A stretch of 64,000 nucleotides of DNA from positions 1 through 64,000 of the forward strand of contig NZ_BAABJX010000042.1 of NCBI RefSeq assembly GCF_039543525.1. Reading direction: 5' to 3'. Source of the stretch: Algivirga pacifica. GTDB taxonomy: Bacteria > Bacteroidota > Bacteroidia > Cytophagales > Flammeovirgaceae. Both the position numbers and the translations under genes were made by a program. This document shows positions 24,502-32,962 of this stretch, piece after piece (position 1 is the first letter of the stretch; each line of letters starts with the position of its first letter). The notes beneath the pieces are model-generated. The model made no database searches, was not told where the DNA came from, and worked only from the letters and a program-made list of their open reading frames with translations.

Positions 24502-25713
24502 ATGAACCCATTTGCTGAACCAGCTGTAGTAATTCAAGCCATGCCTAGATGGGATGGTGCTTACGCCTCTACCTCATTTACGATTGCCAAAGAGTTGTCG
24601 AAGGATCGACTTGTTTTTTATGTCGACCATCCTTTTACCTGGAAGGATATGTTGAATAAAAGTGCAGAAGCACAACTAGAAAGAAGACGTGCCCTTTGGA
24701 ATCGTCAAACATATCATGAAAAACCATTTAAGGATCTACCTAACCTGGTAATCATCTCTCCAAAGCCAGTGCCCTCTATTAACTTTCTTCCTCCTGGAAG
24801 TGTGTATAACCAGTGTAGAGCATATAATAATCGACTGGTGTGGAATTACATCAATATGACTTTGGATCGTTTTGCGGTTTCCGAATTCGTCTACCTTAAC
24901 TCTTTTGATCCTGTATATTCGATGGTAGATACGACCAAGGAGGTACTTCTTAAGATTTATCATTCCGTTGATTATATGCCAGGAGAGCGATATATCGCCC
25001 GACACGGTGTACAGGCAGAGGAGCTCTTTGCCAAACAAGCAGATATTGTTATCGGGACTTCCGAGCCGATCACAAAACGCCTTAGAAAATGGAACAGAAG
25101 GGCAATGACCATCGAAAATGCAGCAGATTTCAGCATGTTTGATGAGTTCAAAGGAGAGGTGCCGGAAGATATGGCTTCTATTCCTTATCCAAGAGTGCTG
25201 TATTTAGGTAATATAGGATTACGGATGGATTATACTATGTTAGAGGATATTGTGTCGGAAAATGAAGGAGTGAATTTTGTGTTTGCTGGCCCGGAAAATT
25301 CGAGGGAATTTAAAGGAGAGGCCCTCAAAAAATATAAGAATGTATATTTTTTAGGACGTAAAGATTATGAAAAGGTACCTGCATATATAAAGGGAGCTGA
25401 TTTGTGTATCATTCCATTTATCCGCAATGAGTATACCCGTCATATTTATCCATTGAAGATCAATGAATACCTGTCAATGGGTAAACCCGTATTGGTCAGT
25501 AACTTTGCAGACTTCTCTTCTTTTAAGGATGTGGTGTATTTATATGAATCTAAAGAGGAGTTTCAGGAAAAAATGCAAGAAGCGTTAACAGTTGATGGGG
25601 AAGACAAGATCTCGGAACGTAAAGCTGTCGCTGCTTCTAATACTTGGGAGAAACGTATGCTCACATGGAGAAAGCTTTTGAGAGAAGAAGTACAAATTAG
25701 AGTCAATCGATAA
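24502..25713 (+). CDS. GT4-like (GT-B fold) glycosyltransferase
   Basis: The 403-residue protein has GT-B architecture. The C-terminal nucleotide-binding half begins near 220 with PRVLYLGNIGLRMDY and includes VFAGPENSREF and the acceptor/donor loop IRNEYTRHIYPLKINEYLSMGKPVL, in which the EYLSMGKP segment corresponds to the family's EX7E region. The N-terminal half contains IIGTSEPITKRL-like features. Related Bacteroidota proteins act in exopolysaccharide synthesis. It follows the GT2 gene by 66 bases in the same orientation and probably adds another sugar of the repeat unit. Confidence 0.87.
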   Translation: MNPFAEPAVVIQAMPRWDGAYASTSFTIAKELSKDRLVFYVDHPFTWKDMLNKSAEAQLERRRALWNRQTYHEKPFKDLPNLVIISPKPVPSINFLPPGSVYNQCRAYNNRLVWNYINMTLDRFAVSEFVYLNSFDPVYSMVDTTKEVLLKIYHSVDYMPGERYIARHGVQAEELFAKQADIVIGTSEPITKRLRKWNRRAMTIENAADFSMFDEFKGEVPEDMASIPYPRVLYLGNIGLRMDYTMLEDIVSENEGVNFVFAGPENSREFKGEALKKYKNVYFLGRKDYEKVPAYIKGADLCIIPFIRNEYTRHIYPLKINEYLSMGKPVLVSNFADFSSFKDVVYLYESKEEFQEKMQEALTVDGEDKISERKAVAASNTWEKRMLTWRKLLREEVQIRVNR

Positions 25714-25860
25714 CGACAGACTTTATGGGGGTTATCTTACCTGTTCTTCAAGGATATGTACATGGTATACGTCAAGCCTTTTTTCATTAATCTTCCAGAA
25801 ATTCTAATATTAATGAGCGTTAATGTATTTCTATTATTCATATGCTTAAAGTAACCCATT

Positions 25861-26751
25861 ATGTCGTATCCTCTAGTTTCTATTGTGACCGTGAATTACA
25901 AGCAAGTACAAGAAACGGTCAAAATGCTGGAATCAATACCCAAAACGAAATACCCTAACCTGGAAGTCATTGTGGTAGACAATGAAGAAACCCAAGATAA
26001 TTCTTCTGTGTATCAAGAGGCCTATCCAGGGGTGATTGTATTGAGAAGTGAACAAAATCTAGGTTTTGCAGGGGGAAATAATTTAGGTAGTCGTCATGCG
26101 AAAGGGGATTACCTTTATTACCTTAACAATGATACCATTCTAACAGAAAAAACAATTCAACCTTTGATTGAGGCTTTTGCTGAAGATCCTCAACTAGGTG
26201 CTGCAAGTCCTAAGATCCGTTATTTCTATACGCCTGAAAAAATCCAATATGCAGGCTTTTCCTCTATTCACCCTATTACAGGAAGGAATATGGCAATAGG
26301 GAAAAATCAGTTCAATACGTCGGAATATGATGAGACCAGGGAGACTTATTCCGTACATGGAGCGGCGATGATGATCTCCCGGGCTGTGATAGAAAAGGTG
26401 GGCTTAATGAGTGAGGATTTCTTCCTTTATTATGAAGAGCTAGATTGGAGTGCACAGATCCAAAAAGCCGGTTATAAAATTAAGTATGTAGGAGAGGCTT
26501 TTGTTTTTCATAAGGAGTCGGTGGCAACAGGAAAGATGAGTCCACTAAAAACTTACTACCATACGAGAAATAGAATTCTATTCATGAAAAGGAATTTTAG
26601 TAAGCAGGAGTATCGCTTATTCAAGGGATACTTTTTCTCGGTGGTATTACCTAAAGAAATGATTAAGTACCTATTTATGGTGCGTATGACCAACCTAAAG
26701 GCGCTATTGGATGGAACCTTTGATGCGGTCAAATCACCAACGATAAAATAA
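25861..26751 (+). CDS. GT2 glycosyltransferase, rhamnosyltransferase-like (WbbL group)
   Basis: The 296-residue protein matches the WbbL/rhamnosyltransferase-like branch: PLVSIVTVNYKQ start, VIVVDNEETQDNS, NLGFAGGNNLG, the YYLNNDTIL metal site (NND in place of DxD, as in this branch), HGAAMMISRAVIEKVG and FFLYYEELDWSAQIQKAGY. It should transfer a deoxyhexose or similar sugar to the growing lipid-linked unit. It is preceded by a 147-base gap without visible terminator and lies in the polysaccharide operon. The sugar cannot be determined from sequence. Confidence 0.88.
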   Translation: MSYPLVSIVTVNYKQVQETVKMLESIPKTKYPNLEVIVVDNEETQDNSSVYQEAYPGVIVLRSEQNLGFAGGNNLGSRHAKGDYLYYLNNDTILTEKTIQPLIEAFAEDPQLGAASPKIRYFYTPEKIQYAGFSSIHPITGRNMAIGKNQFNTSEYDETRETYSVHGAAMMISRAVIEKVGLMSEDFFLYYEELDWSAQIQKAGYKIKYVGEAFVFHKESVATGKMSPLKTYYHTRNRILFMKRNFSKQEYRLFKGYFFSVVLPKEMIKYLFMVRMTNLKALLDGTFDAVKSPTIK

Positions 26752-26809
26752 TACATCACTGTATTATTCAGAACCCAGAAACAATAACTATCATTAAAAA
26801 CAATCAGCT

Positions 26810-27979
26810 ATGGAATATTTATTTTGGACAGGACTGGCCGTTGTGCTTTACGCTTACCTGGGATATGGTGTGCTGTTGGGACTACTGGTCAAGGCTAAAC
26901 GTATGCTCTTTGGCAAAAAACAACCTCCAAAACTAAGTGACTACCCCGAAGTAACCATGGTGGTAGCGGCTTACAATGAAGAAGACTTTATCCGGGAGAA
27001 AATCAGAAATTGCTTTGAGCTTAATTATCCCAAAGATAAGCTCAAGCTGTTGTTTGTGACAGATGGTTCAACCGATAGCACGCAGGATATTATTGCTCAA
27101 TATTCGGATATTATGCTTTACCATCAGGATGGACGAGCTGGTAAAATTGCTGCGGTTAACCGAGTGATGCCTTTTGTTACTAGTCCTATTACTATTTATT
27201 GTGACGCGAATACACTATTGAATCAAGATGCCATTGTGAATATTGTGCGTCATTATCAAGATGAGCGAGTGGGAGGCGTAGCTGGTGAGAAAAGAATTAT
27301 GAAGCTGGACGAAGACAATGCCAGTGGTGCAGGAGAAGGATTTTATTGGCGATATGAGTCTACGCTTAAGAAATGGGATTCTGAGCTAAACAGTGTGGTT
27401 GGTGCGGCAGGTGAATTATTCTCGATTCGTACCGAGCTATACGAAAACGTGAGTACAGCAATTCTGATTGAAGATTTTTACATGTCACTAAAAATCGCAA
27501 TGGCAGGGTACAAGTTTGTGTATGAACCCGATGCCTATGCGGTGGAGACTGCTTCTGTGTCCGTAAAAGAGGAATTGAAAAGAAAAGTCAGAATATCAGC
27601 GGGAGGTTTGCAGGCCGTATTTATGCTATTCCCTCTACTGAATATCTTTAAGTATGGCATGCTGTCTTTTCAGTACGTATCTCATCGGGCTATTCGTTGG
27701 ACCTTAGCACCATTGTCCTTGGCTGTTTTGTTATTTACAAATATATGGTTGGCGATGGATCAGGGAGGGGTATACAATGTATTATTGTTGGGACAGCTAT
27801 TGTTCTATAGTCTAGTTACTGTAGGCTGGTTGATATCCAATCATAAGATACGCTACAAGATCTTCTTCATCCCTTATTATTTCTTTATGATGAACTATAG
27901 TGTTTATCTTGGATTATTGAGGTTGCTCAGGGGAAAACAGACAGTGATCTGGGAAAAAGCAGAACGCAGACTTAGCTGA
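26810..27979 (+). CDS. Membrane GT2 glycosyltransferase (processive-like)
   Basis: The 389-residue protein has an N-terminal membrane helix (~4-25), a GT-A domain with VTMVVAAYNEEDFI, VTDGSTDSTQ and the metal site YCDANTLL, the catalytic-site segment IEDFYMSLKIAMAGYKF, and three to four C-terminal membrane helices. This layout is shared with chitin/hyaluronan-type and IcaA-like synthases, though the QxxRW motif is replaced by RKVRISAGGLQ. It is the last gene of the polysaccharide operon and is followed by a strong terminator. Confidence 0.88.
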   Translation: MEYLFWTGLAVVLYAYLGYGVLLGLLVKAKRMLFGKKQPPKLSDYPEVTMVVAAYNEEDFIREKIRNCFELNYPKDKLKLLFVTDGSTDSTQDIIAQYSDIMLYHQDGRAGKIAAVNRVMPFVTSPITIYCDANTLLNQDAIVNIVRHYQDERVGGVAGEKRIMKLDEDNASGAGEGFYWRYESTLKKWDSELNSVVGAAGELFSIRTELYENVSTAILIEDFYMSLKIAMAGYKFVYEPDAYAVETASVSVKEELKRKVRISAGGLQAVFMLFPLLNIFKYGMLSFQYVSHRAIRWTLAPLSLAVLLFTNIWLAMDQGGVYNVLLLGQLLFYSLVTVGWLISNHKIRYKIFFIPYYFFMMNYSVYLGLLRLLRGKQTVIWEKAERRLS

Positions 27980-27998
27980 TAATCATTTATATATATTA

Positions 27999-28026
27999 GG
28001 GAATCGTGAAAACGATTCCTTTTTTT
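27999..28026 (+). terminator. Terminator of the polysaccharide operon
   Basis: GGAATCGT and ACGATTCC form an 8-bp stem with a GAAA loop followed by seven T, twenty bases after the last glycosyltransferase stop codon. Confidence 0.92.
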
Positions 28027-28144
28027 GTGCTAAACCCTGCGTACGGTGATAATATCCTCCCTTTAATCGGTGATGGGGTGAGGTCAAGAATAGTGAATTG
28101 CGTGCACATTTTTTTTAACTATCACTTTTTGAACATAAATCTTG

Positions 28145-28152
28145 TATATTTG
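28145..28152 (+). promoter_or_regulatory. -7 box for the small membrane protein gene
   Basis: TATATTTG followed by CGG matches TAnnTTTG and is 28 bases upstream of the ATG at 28181. A TTTTTG run at 28126-28131 is nearer than the usual -33 spacing. Confidence 0.55.
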
Positions 28153-28180
28153 CGGTGAAAATCAATTAACAAACAAGCAA

Positions 28181-28366
28181 ATGTCTGAATCGTTATATTT
28201 CTCCATTGAGGGAAAAGAATTATTCACGCTGGTTATTATTTTTAGCCTTTACTTCTTTTTTGGACGTAGAGTATTGAAAGGAAGTATCGAAGGAATCAAT
28301 CATATGTTTAATAGTATGATTACTCCTAAAGGGTATTCTACAATCGTGAAAAAAAAAAGCCTTTAG
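28181..28366 (+). CDS. Small single-pass membrane protein
   Basis: From the ATG at 28181 the frame encodes 61 residues. A hydrophobic segment LFTLVIIFSLYFFFG (about 13-27) is followed by a positively charged RRVLKG, so the C-terminus should be cytoplasmic. The gene was not recognised. The frame ends shortly after a run of ten A (28349-28358). One extra A, or two fewer, would continue the frame for about 15 more, mostly charged residues (KPLEQDDIKNMKEEG) up to 28404. The annotated C-terminus is therefore uncertain. A -7 box just upstream supports that the gene is real. Confidence 0.6.
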   Translation: MSESLYFSIEGKELFTLVIIFSLYFFFGRRVLKGSIEGINHMFNSMITPKGYSTIVKKKSL

Positions 28367-28442
28367 AGCAGGATGATATTAAAAATATGAAGGAGGAGGG
28401 ATAAAGGAGGATTACCTTTGTCCTTCATCCTTAAACTTTTTC

Positions 28443-28450
28443 TATATTTG
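28443..28450 (+). promoter_or_regulatory. Promoter for the FAH-family gene
   Basis: TATATTTG matches TAnnTTTG, and TTTG at 28417-28420 provides a -33 box 22 bases upstream. The ATG is 32 bases downstream of the -7 box. Confidence 0.65.
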
Positions 28451-28482
28451 TCATTAATTTTTAGACAAAAGATAGAGAAGGT

Positions 28483-29094
28483 ATGAAGATTCTTGCGATT
28501 GGTAGAAACTATGCAGATCATATTGCTGAGTTAAATAATGAGCGTCCTGATGAGCCGGTGATTTTTACAAAACCGGATACAGCGCTACTAAAAAATAATA
28601 CCCCTTTTTATTATCCTGACTTTACAAAGGAAATTCACTATGAGGTAGAAGTGCTTCTGAGAATCTGTAAAGAAGGAAAATACATTAGTCCTAAATTCGC
28701 TCACCGCTATTACGATGCCATTGGATTGGGAGTAGATTTTACCGCTAGAGATCTACAGGCTAAAGCTAAAGCAAAAGGTTTACCTTGGGCATTGGCGAAA
28801 GGATTCAATGGTTCTGCACCTGTCTCTCACTTTGTTGAAAAAGAAAAGTTTGCAGACCTTAAAAACATCAACTTCGATCTTAAAGTCAATGGAGAAGTAA
28901 AGCAAGAAGGCAATACAAGCCTGATGCTATGGGACTTTGAGGAAATCATCTGTTACATTTCTCAGTTTATTACCTTAAGAAAAGGTGATATTATCTTTAC
29001 CGGTACCCCTAAAGGAGTAGGAGAGATCAAAGTAGGAGATCGATTGGAAGGACATATCGAAGGAGAAAAATTCCTGGATTTTGATATAAAGTAA
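28483..29094 (+). CDS. Fumarylacetoacetate hydrolase family enzyme (acylpyruvase/oxaloacetate tautomerase-like)
   Basis: The 203-residue protein is a short FAHD1-type FAH-domain enzyme. MKILAIGRNYADH is the N-terminal signature, metal ligands are E54 and E56 in HYEVEVLL and D85 in GVDFTARDLQ, and the active-site lid residues lie in KGFNGSAPVS. GDIIFTGTPKGVG closes the domain. Members hydrolyse acylpyruvates or tautomerise or decarboxylate oxaloacetate in the cytoplasm. The gene has its own promoter and no functional neighbours, so the substrate is not indicated by context. Confidence 0.92.
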   Translation: MKILAIGRNYADHIAELNNERPDEPVIFTKPDTALLKNNTPFYYPDFTKEIHYEVEVLLRICKEGKYISPKFAHRYYDAIGLGVDFTARDLQAKAKAKGLPWALAKGFNGSAPVSHFVEKEKFADLKNINFDLKVNGEVKQEGNTSLMLWDFEEIICYISQFITLRKGDIIFTGTPKGVGEIKVGDRLEGHIEGEKFLDFDIK

Positions 29095-29132
29095 ACCCGT
29101 AGGGATGCACTATATTAAGGTTGAAAACTGAC

Positions 29133-29321
29133 AGTTGAGGCGGCTTACGCCGCTGGTTGAGTGGCACTGCGTGCCGTTGAGTAGCCCTTCGGGCTGTTGA
29201 GAAGGGGCAGTATTGCAAAATCTCAACGTATGAAGCCTACACCATGTAAAGGCTCAACGGAGCGAAGCTCCATTCAACGGCACGCAGTGCCACTCAACCA
29301 GCGGCGCAAGCCGCCTCAACT
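29133..29321. repeat. GTTGA-linked hairpin-cassette array, copy 3
   Basis: The left arm runs GTTGA - GGCGGCTTACGCCGCT - GTTGA - GGCACTGCGTGCC - GTTGA - AGCCCTTCGGGCT - GTTGA. The right arm is the reverse complement of the same order, but its third cassette is GGAGCTTCGCTCC and the first has a C for T change in the loop. The array lies between the FAH-family gene and the ABC-F gene, both plus strand, and explains most of the 321-base gap. Confidence 0.93.
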
Positions 29322-29368
29322 GAGCAAATGCATCCATCAGAAACGAAGAGCTTGACAGAAAATAAATG

Positions 29369-29392
29369 GTCATATACGAGTAAGTATATGAC
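29369..29392. promoter_or_regulatory. Perfect 9-bp palindrome upstream of the ABC-F gene
   Basis: GTCATATAC and GTATATGAC flank a GAGTAA spacer, ending 23 bases before the ATG at 29416. It could be an operator or a leader hairpin. ABC-F genes are often controlled in the leader, but nothing here proves it. Confidence 0.5.
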
Positions 29393-29415
29393 TTTGATTA
29401 GAGAAGAAAAACATC

Positions 29416-31338
29416 ATGCTGGCAATACAAAACCTTTCATTTTATTTCGGTAGCCGTATTATGTATAAGGAGGCTTCCTTGCATATCAAACCAAAAAACA
29501 GGATCGGCTTGATCGGGTATAATGGAGCAGGGAAAACGACTTTATTGAAGTTGATTTATGGAGACTTGACTCCTGATGAGGGCACAATCTCCAAACCAAA
29601 TGACTGTACAGTAGGTTTCCTGAATCAGGATATGCTGTCTTACGATACCGATGAGAGTATCTTGAATGTTGCCATGCAAGCGTTTGAGGAAGTGCTGCAG
29701 GTACAAGAGAGGATCGATCTTCTGCTAAAAGAAATGGAGACGAACTATCAGGAGGAACATGTTAGTAAGCTGGCCGCATTACAAGAGCAGTTGGAGCGTT
29801 TGGATGGATATGCCGTAAAGGCAAAAACAGAGGAGATTCTGGAAGGTCTGGGCTTTACAACAGAAGAACTTGATCGTCCATTGAGAAGCTTTTCCGGGGG
29901 GTGGCGTATGCGTGTGATGTTGGCAAAATTGCTTTTGCAAAAGCCTTCAGTACTGATGCTCGATGAGCCTACCAACCACCTTGATTTACCTTCCATTCAG
30001 TGGTTGGAGCAGTATATCTCCAAATATGATGGAGCGGTGTTGATTGTCTCTCACGATAGAGAATTCTTGGATCGCACAGTGAATATTATTGTAGAGGTAT
30101 CCGGAGGGAAATTGATACAGTACTCTGGAAACTACAGCTTTTTCTTGAAGGAGCGTGCACAACGTATGGAGGTGCAGCAAAATGCGTTTGAGAACCAGCA
30201 GCAAAAAATCAAACAAACCGAACAGTTTATTACGCGTTTCCGTGCTAAGGCTACCAAGGCAAGACAGGTGCAGTCCAAAGTGAAAATGTTGGAGAAGATG
30301 GACCTGGTAGACGAAGTGCAGGACGATAATCCTGAGTTTGACCTGGATTTTACTTTCCAGCAGGAATCAGGAAAAGTGGTATCAGAGTTAGTGAATGTCA
30401 CCAAGGCTTATGGTGAGAACCTTATCTTCAAGGATTCTACTCTCAAGATTATGAGAGGGGATAAGATTGCCTTTATCGGAGCCAATGGAAAGGGTAAGTC
30501 GACCATGTTGAGAGTGATTGCAGGGACAGAGCCTATCCAGCAAGGGGAAAGTAAGTTGGGACACAACGTGATTACCGCTTTTTATGCACAGCACCAGTTG
30601 GAGGCGCTTACCTTGACCAATGAGGTATTAGATGAATTGAAGCAATCGGGTTCTGAAAAGACAGAGCAGGAATTACGTTCGATTCTTGGGGCGTTCCTAT
30701 TTAGAGGAGAGGATGTTTACAAGAAAGTAAAAGTACTGTCTGGTGGTGAAAAGTCTCGAGTGGCCTTAGCCAAAACCTTGATTGAGCAAGCAAACTTTCT
30801 AATGCTCGATGAGCCTACCAACCACTTGGATATACAGTCCGTCAATGTATTGATACAAGCATTGCAGGCGTATGAAGGAACCTATGTGGTGGTTTCTCAC
30901 GACAGACATTTTATCTCTCACATTGCCAACAAGATCTGGTATATTGAGAATGATATTGTGAAGGAGTTCTTAGGGAATTACGATGAATATTGTTTGTTCA
31001 TGGAGCAGAAAATGCTGGCGGAACAAGAGGAACAAGCAGTAGAGAAGCCTAAGAAGTCAGAGAAAAAACAACGTTCAGATGCAGATCGAAAAGCATTCCA
31101 GAGAGAGCTGAAAAAAGCTGAAAAGGCTTTGGAACAGACGGAAGAGAAAGTGATGGAGAAAGAAGAGGAGTTGGAAGAACTGGAGGCACAATTGGCCGAT
31201 CCATCTTTGTACGAAGATCCGGAAAAGATGGCGCAATTGACCAAAGGCTATGAAGCCCTAAAGCAAGAGCTGGAGCAATTGCATCAGGATTGGGAAGAGC
31301 TCGCTGAAAAGCTGGAAGAAATGCAAGAACAAGAATAA
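29416..31338 (+). CDS. ABC-F family ATPase
   Basis: The 640-residue protein has two ABC domains without membrane segments. The first has Walker A GYNGAGKTT (~35-43), signature SFSGGWRMR and Walker B LMLDEPTNHLD; the second has GANGKGKST, LSGGEKSRVAL and LMLDEPTNHLD. The linker between them (ARAKATKARQVQSKVKMLEK-like region) is the P-site tRNA interaction motif, and a charged coiled coil occupies ~540-640 (Uup/EttA-like C-terminal domain). Such proteins bind the ribosome E-site and modulate translation or relieve stalling. A palindrome lies in its leader, and a long hairpin (31347-31391) follows the stop. Confidence 0.95.
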   Translation: MLAIQNLSFYFGSRIMYKEASLHIKPKNRIGLIGYNGAGKTTLLKLIYGDLTPDEGTISKPNDCTVGFLNQDMLSYDTDESILNVAMQAFEEVLQVQERIDLLLKEMETNYQEEHVSKLAALQEQLERLDGYAVKAKTEEILEGLGFTTEELDRPLRSFSGGWRMRVMLAKLLLQKPSVLMLDEPTNHLDLPSIQWLEQYISKYDGAVLIVSHDREFLDRTVNIIVEVSGGKLIQYSGNYSFFLKERAQRMEVQQNAFENQQQKIKQTEQFITRFRAKATKARQVQSKVKMLEKMDLVDEVQDDNPEFDLDFTFQQESGKVVSELVNVTKAYGENLIFKDSTLKIMRGDKIAFIGANGKGKSTMLRVIAGTEPIQQGESKLGHNVITAFYAQHQLEALTLTNEVLDELKQSGSEKTEQELRSILGAFLFRGEDVYKKVKVLSGGEKSRVALAKTLIEQANFLMLDEPTNHLDIQSVNVLIQALQAYEGTYVVVSHDRHFISHIANKIWYIENDIVKEFLGNYDEYCLFMEQKMLAEQEEQAVEKPKKSEKKQRSDADRKAFQRELKKAEKALEQTEEKVMEKEEELEELEAQLADPSLYEDPEKMAQLTKGYEALKQELEQLHQDWEELAEKLEEMQEQE

Positions 31339-31346
31339 GGTTTATT

Positions 31347-31391
31347 GCTTATCGGTTATCGTTTATAGCACATAAACGATAACTGATAAGC
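31347..31391. terminator. Long hairpin between convergent genes
   Basis: A 20-bp stem (31347-31366 with 31372-31391) has one G-T wobble and loop AGCAC. It contains the CGGTTATCG word also found in the heptamer repeat at 515-549. It separates the ABC-F gene and the convergent hydrolase gene, so a bidirectional terminator role is likely. Confidence 0.7.
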
Positions 31392-31410
31392 GTTAAACAG
31401 GTACTTCCCA

Positions 31411-32100
31411 TTACGCTTCAAAACACCCTCTAATAATTGCTTTCAACTCTCCCTTATTCCTAATAGCCTTCACCACCTCATGCCCTCCTTCTTTTACCGG
31501 ATGTAATACTACGTTAGGAATGCTTTTCAGTCTTTTGGCATGTCCTCTATCCAGTCGATGCTTATGCGCATAATAAATACTTAACTGAGTCGTAGATGAG
31601 CGATGCTCACTAAGGTATTTTTTCAAGTCAAAAAACATCTTTTTTTGCCCTTCAAAAGTATAGACCTCCGCAAGTTCTTTTTTCCATCTTCGATCCCTAT
31701 ACAAGAACCGATGCCATTTATCAATAAACGTTTGAGGAGCAAAGGCAATAACCTGATCGACGTTCAAGATACTGCCAAATAACAAGGCAGCATATCCTCC
31801 CATAGAGTTTCCAATGAAGCAGACCCTTTCGTAAGAGTGAGTGGAGATGATATCCTGAAGATAGGTAATCACTTTATCCACATGATTCAGCTCCTCATCC
31901 ACTCCTTTCTGATACCAAGCCTGATGAAAATCCCTCAGAAAAATCTTATCGCAAGGAATATCCGCAATCGAGTTGAAAAACTCGAAAACAGGAACCCCTA
32001 ATCCCTGTGATACCCCTCCAAAGGAGACCAATAAGTTTTTATGCCCTTGTAAGTCGCTTAGATTGCCTTTGTTACTTTGTTCAATATCCGCTCTGTTCAT
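31411..32100 (-). CDS. Alpha/beta hydrolase-like protein
   Basis: The 229-residue protein has the nucleophile elbow GNSMGGYAALLFG (Ser near residue 98), a strand NLLVSFGGVSQGLG at the start, and a final His in KEGGHEVVKAI at about 206 that would complete the triad; the acid residue is less certain. It has no signal peptide. The general layout resembles cytoplasmic esterases or thioesterase-like hydrolases attached to carbohydrate or lipid loci, but no specific family was recognised. It faces the ABC-F gene across a hairpin and is not linked to an obvious pathway. Confidence 0.72.
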   Translation of the reverse strand: MNRADIEQSNKGNLSDLQGHKNLLVSFGGVSQGLGVPVFEFFNSIADIPCDKIFLRDFHQAWYQKGVDEELNHVDKVITYLQDIISTHSYERVCFIGNSMGGYAALLFGSILNVDQVIAFAPQTFIDKWHRFLYRDRRWKKELAEVYTFEGQKKMFFDLKKYLSEHRSSTTQLSIYYAHKHRLDRGHAKRLKSIPNVVLHPVKEGGHEVVKAIRNKGELKAIIRGCFEA

Positions 32101-32162
32101 CGAATGCTATGTGATTAGTGATGTGGTCGGCAAAGTTAGGGTATAGGGGAAAGGATTACAAT

Positions 32163-32894
32163 CTATTTATGAACATCCCTAAATCGAAGCATATCAAGAA
32201 GCCTTTGTTCTTTTTCATTGTCAAATCCACAGGAGGTGTTAAATTCTTTGGGGTTTTCGTAAGTTCCGAATAGCATATCCCACCAGACAATGTCACCATA
32301 ATTGTTCGTGTGTTTATTGTACTCGTGATGAATCCTATGCATTTCAGGACGTTGAAAAATATAGCCAACCCACTGAGGGGTTTTGACATTCGTATGATAA
32401 AAGAACTCACCCAGTGCTGTACATAAGGTATAAATGGCTCCTGCTTCTACACTTAATCCTAGAAATGTGTAAACCAGTAAACTTCCTATGATGGAGTTGG
32501 CTGTCATTTCTAAAGGGTGTTTATAAAATGAAGTGATTACTTCCAGTCTTTGGGGACTGTGGTGGATTTGATGAAATCTTGTCCACAAGAAATCAACAGT
32601 ATGTCTCCATCTGTGCCACCAGTAAAAGACAAAAGTGGCAATTATATAGGCAATGACACCACCGAGGTAGGGATTAGTCACTGTAGATAAATTGAAAAGG
32701 GAATCAGTAGATAACCATTTCTCCCAAGAGATGCCGGCAAGGATTACAATCGCAAGTTGAATAAAATTTACCCCTAAGACTCTGATCGTCCAGGTAGGGA
32801 CTTCTGGTAATTTCCATCCTGGGTGTATTCTTTCTAGTAGAAAGCAAAATCCAAAAATAATTAATATAACGGTTAACATTTGTCTATCATGCAT
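32163..32894 (-). CDS. Sterol desaturase / fatty acid hydroxylase superfamily membrane enzyme
   Basis: The 243-residue protein has three to four membrane helices and the full set of histidine clusters for the di-iron site: HRWRH (94-98), HQIHH (108-112), H167 and HRIHH (186-190). This superfamily hydroxylates or desaturates lipids using O2 at the inner membrane. Bacterial members include carotenoid hydroxylases, alkylglycerol-type and ornithine-lipid-type enzymes; which substrate applies here is not shown. It is followed 68 bases upstream (in transcription terms, before it) by a Crp-type regulator gene on the same strand. Confidence 0.9.
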   Translation of the reverse strand: MHDRQMLTVILIIFGFCFLLERIHPGWKLPEVPTWTIRVLGVNFIQLAIVILAGISWEKWLSTDSLFNLSTVTNPYLGGVIAYIIATFVFYWWHRWRHTVDFLWTRFHQIHHSPQRLEVITSFYKHPLEMTANSIIGSLLVYTFLGLSVEAGAIYTLCTALGEFFYHTNVKTPQWVGYIFQRPEMHRIHHEYNKHTNNYGDIVWWDMLFGTYENPKEFNTSCGFDNEKEQRLLDMLRFRDVHK

Positions 32895-32962
32895 TTAGTG
32901 GAACATAATAGTAAAGGTAGCCCCCTTAGGGACTAAGTTCGGTTAACCCAGGTTAAGAAAGA

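Noticed and set aside
29352..29378. sigma70-like TTGACA...TATACG before the ABC-F gene
   Set aside because: Spacing is 15 bases and the phylum normally uses TAnnTTTG-type promoters; chance match is likely.
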